A stretch of DNA of 64,000 bases from Mixia osmundae IAM 14324 (taxonomy: Eukaryota > Basidiomycota > Mixiomycetes > Mixiales > Mixiaceae): assembly GCF_000708205.1 (NCBI RefSeq), contig NW_014575554.1:372001-436000 (forward strand), written 5' to 3'. The notes below the pieces were generated by a model. The model made no database searches, was not told where the DNA came from, and was given only the letters and a program-made list of their open reading frames with translations. This document shows, in pieces, positions 53,922 through 62,411 of this stretch. Position 1 is the stretch's first letter, and each line of letters begins with the position of its first letter. The position numbers and the translations under genes were made by a program.

Positions 53922-55748
53922 ATGTCAGGCATACTGAGGTATGGCGACATGCTCGCCGTCAGGTACGCAGCCCTTTCCTCAGCAGGTGGGTGCACACGCT
54001 CAAGTCAGCATGTTGCACAGCCTGCGGAAGCAAGACGGACCGAATCTCGCGCTCGCGCTCGACGTCAACGAGAGAACGCATGCTGAGCTCATACAGCGCT
54101 CCGTCAGTCCGGCAGAAGACTACGTAGGTGGCGGTGGCAACACCTGTGCCTCCTGCTGATGTCGCTATCATATCTCCGCAGAATAATCCATCTTGGGTTC
54201 ATCAGCTCTCGTCAAAACTGCTACCGAGCGCCTACAATGGCCTGCCGAACGAGCCTTCGAGCCCGTGGCACGAAATGGCTTCCGCACATATCGTCACTGT
54301 GCTCCATCTGAACGAGATCGATCATCGGGGCCTGCAAAGACGTGATCACATTGCCGCTTACCTCAGTCACGCCGTGCTGGTCAAGTCAGTACACGGCCTC
54401 ATCAGCATATCATCCGATGTGCTGAGTGGTTTATACTCGGCAGTGCATTCATGCGATGGTTTTCGACATCCGGCACACCCAAAGGCTGGTCATTGCCCGT
54501 GCTCTATGGTATACTGCGCGACTTGCGCGCACTCGCTGCACTGGTGAGCTCATGACTTGTACCGGGGCTCAAAAGCGAGCTCACGCCTTGGCAGGCCGAT
54601 GTCGAGCTCCGGATGCGAGACGAAAAGGCGAACAAGCTCGAAGAGGCATCGCGCAGTATCACAAAAGCCTTTACTGCCTGTCTAGGTGATCGCGCTACCA
54701 AATTCGAGCAATCCAAGCGCTTGGGCACGTACCATACTGCTTGCCTGCTCTTCAAGACATACTTCAAAGTGGGTCTCTCGCGCTCGTGTCGGCCGTGCTC
54801 ATGGGTCATGGCAGTTGAAAACAACGGCGCTGTGCAAGAACATCATACGCGGCATCGGCTCTGCGACTGATCTGCCGCCTCTTACTGTGTTTTCCAAAGC
54901 AGACCAGATCACGTACAGGTCAGTCTACCTCTGCGAAACGTCATCCGAGCTGAAAGACGAGCACAGGTACTACATGGGCGTCTTTGCCTTTTTGCGAGAG
55001 GATTACCAGGCGGTGCGTGGGATTGTTTCGCCACATCATAACACTGAAGATGCAGACAGGCGGAATCGGAGTTTGTCTTTTGCTTCGAGCAATGCTCACG
55101 GACAGCCAAGAGGAATCAAGAGTGAGTCTACTCCCTGTCAACCAAAGCGACTGCTCATGCATCTTTTAGGCTGATCCTGGGCTATCTGATACCTTTACGG
55201 TTGCTCAAAGGTATCATGCCGACCGCGCTCCTGCTGCGGCCGTTTCCGGCTCTCAAGAATCTATACGGGCCTTTCATCACTGCGTACCGAAGAGGCGATG
55301 TCAAATACTATGACGAAGCGTTGCAATGGGCGGAGAGACGTCTTGTCGAGCGATCGTGCTACCTCATCGTCGAAAGAGCAAGAGAAGGCTGTTTGCGTGG
55401 CTTCCTGAAGAAGACGTAAGACCTATCGATCGCTCGCCTGAAGCTTGCTCTGAATTCTCTTGCTGGTTAGGTGGCTCTGCTCGCAAAGGAGTACGAGGAT
55501 GTCGATACGGACGTTTCAGTCAGCACTGAAGATCGCAGGCGTCGACATGGAATCGGACGAAGTCGAGTGTGTCATCGCCAACATGATCTACAAGGTACTT
55601 CCAAGGCCGAAACGATACAGCTCCTCTGACTCCAGGCTTTCAGGGTCACATGAAGGGCTACATATCGCATGAGCATGCTATCGTCGTTCTGTCCGCCAAG
55701 GGCCCTTTCCCTCCGCTGGAAAGCAGACTAGCCGTTGTCGTCGCGTAG
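53922..55748 (+). CDS. PCI-domain protein (Thp1/PCID2/CSN12 group)
   Basis: Helical PCI/PAM protein; Thp1/PCID2 acts in TREX-2 mRNA export at nuclear pores, CSN12 relatives in related complexes. The start ATG at 53922 (MSGILR) has a poorly resolved first intron; then [20 protein letters not shown], and after another [20 protein letters not shown]. Blocks: [20 protein letters not shown] with [122 protein letters not shown]; and [20 protein letters not shown] after a 47-nt intron at about 55594-55643, ending VVVA at 55748. At least ten short exons. The 'GY-I-S-H-E-H' end matches Thp1/CSN12. Confidence 0.86.
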
Positions 55749-56021
55749 ATGCATCATCATCGGCACGGCACGCACTCACGTAGAGGGCGTTTGAATATTT
55801 TTTTTGATTATTTGCGAGGAGAGGAAGAAGAAGAGAAAGGATTCAGAGGAATCTCTCATAGATCATGCTCAGCGCTACCTGCCTAGCAAATCTGGGCTCC
55901 TCAGCTCGTAAAATTGACGCGTCAGATGGTTTTTGAAGTTTTCGTCTGACAGGCCAAATAATCAAAGGTACCAACGAGGAATTTTCTGAAACACGAAGCC
56001 CCTATCAGCTCCAGGCGTGCT

Positions 56022-56041
56022 TTACCGCCAGCTGGCGGTAA
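56022..56041. promoter_or_regulatory. perfect 20-bp palindrome TTACCGCCA-GC-TGGCGGTAA
   Basis: The sequence from 56022 to 56041 equals its own reverse complement over all 20 bases, with half-site TTACCGCCA around a two-base centre. The same half-site (as TGGCGGTAA) recurs three times about 1.3 kb downstream, before the 2-oxoglutarate oxygenase. Palindromes of this size often bind dimeric zinc-cluster regulators, which fungi have in number; no such factor is identified here. Confidence 0.6.
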
Positions 56042-56287
56042 GATCGCGATCACCCAGCCGGGAAGCTTGCCTGCGGCGGGGAAAGAGGTTGACAATTATG
56101 AGAGGACGAGATTATAGACGCGTCGACGCGATTCACCACGTCATCATCAGCGCCCTGGCAAAGTACTCACTCATCTGTCTCATGGTCCGTGTAATGGCCT
56201 CGAAAGCGTAGAGGAGCCCAACACTGCATCCTTAGAATGGCTGCGTTGCGCATATTGGGAATACAAAACAACCCTACGACTGACCAT

Positions 56288-56599
56288 TCAGCTTGGCACG
56301 ATTGACTCGCTGTACAGAGCAATGATGCGGCTTCTACTTGCAACTAGTCTTTGACTTTGTGACGGCCAGCGACTGAGTGCGCGAAGCGGGAGACCTCGAG
56401 CAGCCGCAGTGCTATGACGCAGGGACCAGTCAGTTGGACGTGAGCGGGGAGATATTCCGAAGTAGTCGACAGTCATTTCGAAGGTATCGCTCGGATCCCT
56501 GGCCTGCGCGACTTTTCGGCGCAGACGACGTGCAGCAAGGCGCATTGTTACCCATGTGAGAGGCAGAGAAAAGCCAAGAGGACAGCCATAGGCAGCCAT
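56288..56599 (-). CDS. possible small hypothetical protein
   Basis: A 103-residue open frame starting MAAYGCPLGFSLPLTWVTMR, with a hydrophobic N-terminus, then RLAARRLRRKVAQARDPSDT and EMTVDYFGISPRSRPTD. No family recognised. It could be a genuine small membrane or secreted protein or a chance frame; composition is not decisive. Confidence 0.2.
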   Translation of the reverse strand: MAAYGCPLGFSLPLTWVTMRLAARRLRRKVAQARDPSDTFEMTVDYFGISPRSRPTDWSLRHSTAAARGLPLRALSRWPSQSQRLVASRSRIIALYSESIVPS

Positions 56600-57323
56600 G
56601 CGTACGTCAGATGGCAGATCCTCTTGCCGACGACTCTTGAGCTATCTGCCACTGATTTTGCAGTACTCCTTGCACCGGCATCGATACGCTCGGCGAGAGG
56701 CTGTCTCCGAAGAGCTACTGATTGTGTTCGCTTGTTTGTGCTCGCAGTATGCCTCTTGACGTATCGATGACCGCATGTTAGGCTGAAGATGCACAGGCGG
56801 CGCCAGTGGACGGATGCTTGAAGCTGTTATTTCGAGTCGAAAAGCGTACCGCACTGATCATGCAGCACTTCTTGATTTATCATATCAGCATGGAATACAG
56901 TCATCTATAGCACAACACATGCCGGTGCAAGCTTGCTAGTATCTTCCCCAGCTGCTTTTGGCTGCAAACCGCCGATTCAAGCCTTCTTGGGTCTAGACTC
57001 GGCGGCGTCGCGCAGCAGAGGTCCTTGATACCGTACAGAAGAGTGATGTCTGTCGTACAGACCCATGCGAGCATCTGAGCTGCCAAATTGCGGGTATCAG
57101 AGCTACATACTGATAGAGTCTTGCAGTGTCTGTATCTGCGCCGCTTCGCCCTTTTCCGCCTATTTGCTGCACAAGATACTACTCTGACATTACGAAAGTG
57201 TAGTGAGGTATGTTACAGAGATCAGGAACGGGGCCGAAGGCCTCTAGAGGCAGCATTGAGTTGAGGCGGTAAGCCAGAGAACAAAATTTGTAGCGCGCTC
57301 ATATTTAACGGCCCGCGAAGCCG

Positions 57324-57356
57324 TGGCGGTAAATTTGGCGGTAAACTGGCGGTAAA
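57324..57356. promoter_or_regulatory. three direct copies of TGGCGGTAAA
   Basis: The 10-mer TGGCGGTAAA occurs at 57324-57333, 57336-57345 and 57347-57356, starts spaced 12 and 11 bp, about one helical turn. A further GGCGGTAAG lies at 57264-57272. The cluster ends 70 bp before the start codon at 57426 of the oxygenase gene, so it sits in its promoter. The half-site is that of the palindrome at 56022. Confidence 0.6.
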
Positions 57357-57425
57357 ACTTCTACGTCAGTGAGAGGCAAGCCTCATCATCCCCATTACCG
57401 CGCGCCTGTAGAGCCACCAAGCTAG

Positions 57426-58607
57426 ATGCCGACTGCAAGCTTTCTCGAGGCGTCACAGCTGCCAATCGTCGACGTTGCGCCCTTTCTGAAGCCTCTTGCT
57501 GGCTCTGATGGCAGAATACACCTGGATGAGGTTCTGCCTTCGTGCAAGACGAGTCCACTGACGCCCGACCTGAGCAACGTCACGTTCGCGTATCCGCCGA
57601 CGAGAGCTCAGCAAGAGTGTGCAGAGACACTTCACCAAGCATGTTTGCGCTATGGCTTCTTCTATCTATCAGGTCTAGACGCCCTCTTCTCTTCGGCCGA
57701 CTTTGACAAGATCCTCAGCACGGCGAGATCCTTCTTTGAGCTGCCAAGCGAGACCAAGGAGCAATTGTCAATCTCAAACGGCAAGAGTGACGGGGCTCGA
57801 GGCTATCAGCGTCTCAAACAGAATGTCACGCTGGGCAAGCAAGACTGGCACCAGGGTCTCGATCTCTACAGACCGCCCGACAACATAGATCCTACTCAAC
57901 CGCTTTGCGGAGAAAACCAATGGCCAGCCCAGTCCAGTATGCCTGACTTCCGAAGCACTGTCGAGGAACATGTGACCAGGTGTTTGCTGCTCGGCTTCGT
58001 CGTCACTTACGTGATGACGATAGCGCTCAAGATGACGAAGGAGGAAGCTGACGCGCTGAGAGCCAAAGTCGAGCAAAGTTTCTGGGTCATGCGAATGATT
58101 GGCTACGATCGCTTAGACGCACAGACTGACTCGCTATCGTGTGGAGAACACGTGGACTATGGCAATGTGACGCTCTTGCTGGCCGACGAGACCAAAGGCG
58201 CCCTCCAGGTCTTCATCCCTTCCACCCGACATGCGCTACAAGAGCGACACGACCAGAAGCTGACCGACTTTCAGGGTCAAAGAGGCATCTGGATCACGGC
58301 CGACCCGCTACCCGGAGCCCTCGTATGCAATGTCGGCAAGATGATCGAAATCTGGTCGAACAAAATCTATCCGGCAACGCTGCACAGAGTCATTCATCGA
58401 GCGGACAATTTCCGTGTGTCCGTACCTTTCTTCTTCGAGCCAGCTCTCGATGCGTCAATAGAACCACTCGATGCTGCCATGCGCCTACAAGGCCCAGAAG
58501 CGGCCACACAACGTGAGCAGGGCGTCGTTTATGGCGCTTTCTTGCGATCCAAAGTAGCCAATAACTTTGCAAGCGAGGCGAAGAACAACAACAACAACAA
58601 GACCTAG
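57426..58607 (+). CDS. 2-oxoglutarate/Fe(II)-dependent oxygenase, isopenicillin-N-synthase-like
   Basis: Single-exon gene of 393 residues, starting MPTASFLEASQLPIVDVAPF. The N-terminal non-haem dioxygenase part (LRYGFFYLSGLDALFSSADF, DKILSTARSFFELPSETKEQ) is followed by ARGYQRLKQNVTLGKQDWHQ and the catalytic double-stranded beta-helix: iron ligands His242 and Asp244 (GEHVDYG), His320 (TLHRVIH) and the 2-oxoglutarate contact Arg330-x-Ser332 (FRVSVPFFFEP). These fit the family. It lacks assigned substrate; relatives act in gibberellin, thymine or secondary metabolism, or on small molecules. Residues 186-200 (CLLLGFVVTYVMTIA) are unusually hydrophobic and might include a small unspliced intron. 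Three copies of a TGGCGGTAAA motif lie just upstream. The C-tail ends in five Asn codons. Confidence 0.85.
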   Translation: MPTASFLEASQLPIVDVAPFLKPLAGSDGRIHLDEVLPSCKTSPLTPDLSNVTFAYPPTRAQQECAETLHQACLRYGFFYLSGLDALFSSADFDKILSTARSFFELPSETKEQLSISNGKSDGARGYQRLKQNVTLGKQDWHQGLDLYRPPDNIDPTQPLCGENQWPAQSSMPDFRSTVEEHVTRCLLLGFVVTYVMTIALKMTKEEADALRAKVEQSFWVMRMIGYDRLDAQTDSLSCGEHVDYGNVTLLLADETKGALQVFIPSTRHALQERHDQKLTDFQGQRGIWITADPLPGALVCNVGKMIEIWSNKIYPATLHRVIHRADNFRVSVPFFFEPALDASIEPLDAAMRLQGPEAATQREQGVVYGAFLRSKVANNFASEAKNNNNNKT

Positions 58608-58641
58608 CACCATGTAAACAGTGGATCTGCGTTCGACAAAG

Positions 58642-61269
58642 TCAGCACAGGCTTCGCATACAGGCGAGGCGCAGCGACTGACCAGCAACAATCGGCTCGA
58701 GTCGTTCGACAATAACAGTACGTCTGCCCGTCTCAATCTCGCCCGCTTCGCTCGCGCCGTCTGCTGCCCATTCGCTACCACCGTCGATCGAGCCGCCACT
58801 GCTGCCTGCGTATCTCGACTGTACACCCGACACACGAGCGTCGTTGGTACTGCCACTTCGAGCCCTGTTGCCGAAGAAAGATCTTTGGGCGGGCGACACG
58901 AGGGTGGCGCGAGAGATGCGCTTCGAGATAGGACTGGTAGCGCTCAAGATGGCTTGCCGTTCGCTGTCGACAGACGCGCGCTCTTCTGCGACGCCATATG
59001 CTTCTGCAACAGCAGAGATCTGCTCGTCCTGGAATCCAAACGCGTTTTGTAGATCTTGCTCTTCACGTTGTAGTCTTTCCATGTGCTCGAGTGCAGCAAT
59101 GCCTGTTGCGCCGCCAAATGCATCGCCTGCTAGATCAAGTCTTCGAGCGGCAGGTATCGGACGACTGGATAGGTTTGGGCCACTGAGCATTCTTTCCATC
59201 GTGCGTGGCCTCTTGGGCGGTGGTGACCGAGTGAAGTGTGACTGCGTCCGCAAGCCCGCGCCCGGCCGAGGCGTCGCAGTCGCTATTGAGTGTCGGCTCA
59301 TGGGGGCCGTGACAGGCGAGATTGGTCGAGCAGCTTGGCGCGCTGTCAAGTCATCGATTGAGCCCGACATACCTGCAGGCTGCCTATTCGGCGTCGAGGC
59401 GGCTGCAATCAGTTCCTGCGTCAACTGATCGGCTGAGACTTCTATCTCGTCATCCCATACGAGTATCTTTGACCGACGACAGAGCTCCAGTGGGCCTTCG
59501 TCATCATGCGAGAGCGATTGTACGACGTTCCATGCTTGGCCTTTGATGACAGCCATCTGCTTCTTGAACATCTTTTCGTTGAAATCTTCGTCGATACTGA
59601 AGACTTTGCGAAGCTCGAGGGTCATCTGTGCCCACCATGCAGGCGAAGAAAGCAAGGGTAAGAATTGCTTGCGTGTTTTCTCAGAGAACGGCATGCCGAT
59701 GAGTGACGCTGGCAGCCAAAGCCAGCCGTAGGTATAATTACGCCAGCCCTTTGGATGCTCGTGCGGAAAGGCCAGACTGTTATCGATTGCGGCGAGATGG
59801 ATCGTGCCATCTGAAGTCTGAGAAGGTGGCCGAATGGCAGACATGCCGGGATGAGCCGACATTTGCTCCTGTATCGGCTTGAGCGTCCTGTCCTCAGGCG
59901 GTGAGGGCGCAGGAGGATCATAGCGGAGCATAAAGTTGTCCGTTCCCCTGTCCGTATTGCGCATGAGGTAATCGAGTATGACGAGCTTCTCCAGCTCTTC
60001 ACGGAATTGCTGCATGAGGGCGGGCGTCCATGCGAACGGTCTGGCGCCGTCTGGGCTTGGAGAAGGCGGGAGCGGACTCCTGCTGCGATGACCTTCCTGC
60101 TTGTTCAGCTCTTCTTCGTCATCATCGTCTGCGACAGCTCCTGCGCGGCCGCATAGCATCCTGCAGGATCTGAACAGTCGATGGCGAGGATGACGCCTGC
60201 TCTTCTCGTCCGTGTCTTCCCAAGCTGCACCTCCGGGCCAAGGATGCTCCTTGAGAAACACGGTCGCATCGGTGTAGCCCGTAACGAAGACTTGGAAACT
60301 GCCTGGCTTGAGCGGGAGCGGCTTGGGATGCTTCCCTTTGGCGCTGTTGCGATCGATCCAGTCGTAGAAGAAGCTAGGACTGCTAAGCTTGATGACCTCT
60401 GTCCTTGGCACGATATGCGTGCCTAGCTGTCGATCGAGGACGGATGCAGCTTCCTCTGAAGTCACACACGCGATCAATCACTGGTACCTGATGATCATGA
60501 GATGTGCGTACCTGTGACGTAAGACAATCCTGGTATCAGGCAGGCTCTGCCGAACCCGATGATGCCGCCGAGCTCTGTGATACAGTCAGCTGTGATCAGT
60601 CGGCACCTTACAGACAGGACGCACTTCTGTGGACCCATTTGGTCCATTTTGGATTGGCCGCGCTGCGAGAGTGCAAGTCAGCGATTTCGCGAGTACCATT
60701 GGCTTCACGAACCCGTATGGCTCTTCGTCCTTGGGCTTGAAGATGCCCAGTGTCTTCCTGTCGAGATTGCGAGCAAAGTAGGAGCCAGACGAGCCTTTGG
60801 CATTCAGTCTGGGCTGCACGTCCATCGCTATGGCCTCGCGCACTGCATCGGCCAACGCGTTGAACTGTGCCTGGGTCATGACCGGCTCATTCGAGAGCGT
60901 CTTGATCTCGTGAGATTGCTGCCATGCTATGTCTGGCTCTGCAGGCTCGAAGACTGATGCAATGATGGGCACTGGCTCGAGTCGAGACCGCGCAGGCAAG
61001 GCTTTCCTCCGCTTTCGCTTGATCTTTTGGGCGATCCGGTGTCGCCAAGTACGCAGGCGGGCATCAAGATCACCTGAATTGAACGAGCTCACTGCATCGA
61101 CGGCTGTCGTCGTGGCTTGGGCTGCCTTGTTCGCTGCTGTTTCGGCAAACTTGCCAAGCGTAGAGGAATGCGTTGACTCCGGTCTGCCGTTGCCGGTCTC
61201 CCGCAGGGTCCCTCCGTCATCCTTGTCGAGGCGGTCGGTGTCAGTCAAGGGAGCATAAGCACCCGCCAT
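58642..61269 (-). CDS. LSB6: phosphatidylinositol 4-kinase type II (Lsb6)
   Basis: Type II PI4-kinase, making PI4P on endosomal, vacuolar and Golgi membranes. It starts MAGAYAPLTDTDRLDKDDGG at 61269. Core motifs: the nucleotide loop KGSSGSYFARNLDRKTLGIF with KPKDEEPYGFV; after introns ELGGIIGFGRACLIPGLSYV; ASVLDRQLGTHIVPRTEVIK; KLVILDYLMRNTDRGTDNFM (catalytic Asp in R-N-T-D-R) and IHLAAIDNSLAFPHEHPKGW (metal-binding D-N). The remaining C-terminal half carries WWAQMTLELRKVFSIDEDFN and a long Ser/Pro-rich tail, with LVSPAQRSFFGNRARSGSTN, ending ACMRSLC at 58642. The C-tail is longer than in yeast Lsb6. Three to four exons; the exact first exons are approximate. Confidence 0.86.
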
Positions 61270-61412
61270 GCTGAAATACTCGCCTGAAAGACCGGTGCGC
61301 TGCTTTGGCGCGTCTCGCTTGAACTTCGCGTTTCGAACTCGCTCGAGCGCTCAGGTGTCATGATCATGATCAGGCTGCAGACTGCACTACAACAAACAGG
61401 TGGTGCGCGGGT

Positions 61413-62376
61413 CTACTTTACAAGGTCTTCCTCGTCGTCTGCATCACGCGCTTGGGCGGATTCCAGATCCTCGTCATCGTCGAATTCGTCAAATTCGCCG
61501 GCCCAGCCGTCCTCGCTCTGAGCGGTCTCATCTTGTAGCGACATGCTCTGCGAATACGATAAGGTGAGACGGTAGATGTAGTACGAGGTCGCAAATCCAA
61601 CGAGTGTGCCGAGTGCGATGTAGGCTGCATTGATGCGCTTGCTCGTCGCGTCTAGCTCGTGGTCCGGGTCTGCCAACAGATAGATCCTCGAGCCCACGAA
61701 GGAATGTACGAGTAGCTTTGGCGTGATGGTCAAGGTCGCAATCTAGTGTATCACCCCACGCTCTGAGCTGTAGTACAGCGCAGCAGAGGGCCTGACCCAC
61801 CATGAATTGTACGAGCGAAACGGCTTCGATGGATGCAAGTGCAGCGTTGCTATATGCAAACGGAAACGGACAGAACCGGACGAGACAGATGAGGAAGAGG
61901 CCCTTCTTGCGCATGGCGTGTTCCAGTCCTCTGAAAGTCGGGCCATCTCGCAGGGATTGTCCTTGGTTTTTGAGTACTCGTCGGCAGATCAGGAACGAGA
62001 CCGCGCTGCCCAGCAGACAACCTGCGCAAGCTACAAGCCAGCCTCTCCACATCCCATAGGTGAAGCCAGCAAGGGTGAGCATGGTCGAATACCCGAAAAG
62101 TGGCGGGATGGCGGTAAGGATCATGGCGAGGATGAGAAAGAGAGCGCCGAATTGGTATTGCCTCAGCCTGTCGGCGCCAGCGACGAGCCATCTGAAGATC
62201 TGTGATGGACCGATCACGACAAAGGCGATCAAGATGGCGATATTGACTGCAAAATAGACGAGCAGGCCGAGTTTCTTTGCAGGCGAAAGTGCATCGTACC
62301 GATCGCGCAGACTGACCAGTGCCTCGTTGCTCTGCTCTTCTAGCGCATGCAGACGGTCCCGCAGCGAGATCGCCAT
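61413..62376 (-). CDS. TVP38: Tvp38/TMEM64 (DedA-like, VTT domain) Golgi membrane protein
   Basis: Integral Golgi membrane protein of the VTT-domain (DedA/VMP1) superfamily, linked in other eukaryotes to lipid scrambling. It starts MAISLRDRLHALEEQSNEAL at 62376. Membrane helices include GLLVYFAVNIAILIAFVVIG, FGALFLILAMILTAIPPLFG, FTYGMWRGWLVACAGCLLGS, SFLICRRVLKN; VTT motifs KGLFLICLVRFCPFPFAYSN with AALASIEAVSLVQFMVGQAL. A small intron (about 61755-61740) then gives ATLTITPKLLVHSFVGSRIY and LLADPDHELDATSKRINAAY, a final helix and an acidic tail (GWAGEFDEFDDDEDLESAQA). About 300 residues. It divides its promoter with EXO70, 35 bp or more. Confidence 0.9.
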
Positions 62377-62411
62377 TGAGGCGATGACCAGGCGTGGCTT
62401 AGGTGTCGAGC

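Larger units (their letters stand above)
55749..57425. other. gene-poor stretch of about 1.7 kb
   Basis: The longest region without a convincing gene. It contains an AT-rich run (56 to 80 bp near 55790-55830), the palindrome at 56022-56041, the motif cluster at 57264-57356, and a few short open frames (56017-56211 plus; 56288-56599 minus) of unknown status. I see no repeats of transposon type and no RNA gene. Confidence 0.4.

Noticed and set aside
56017-56211. Plus-strand frame over the palindrome
   Set aside because: 64 residues without start context, family or composition signal; it includes the regulatory-looking palindrome.
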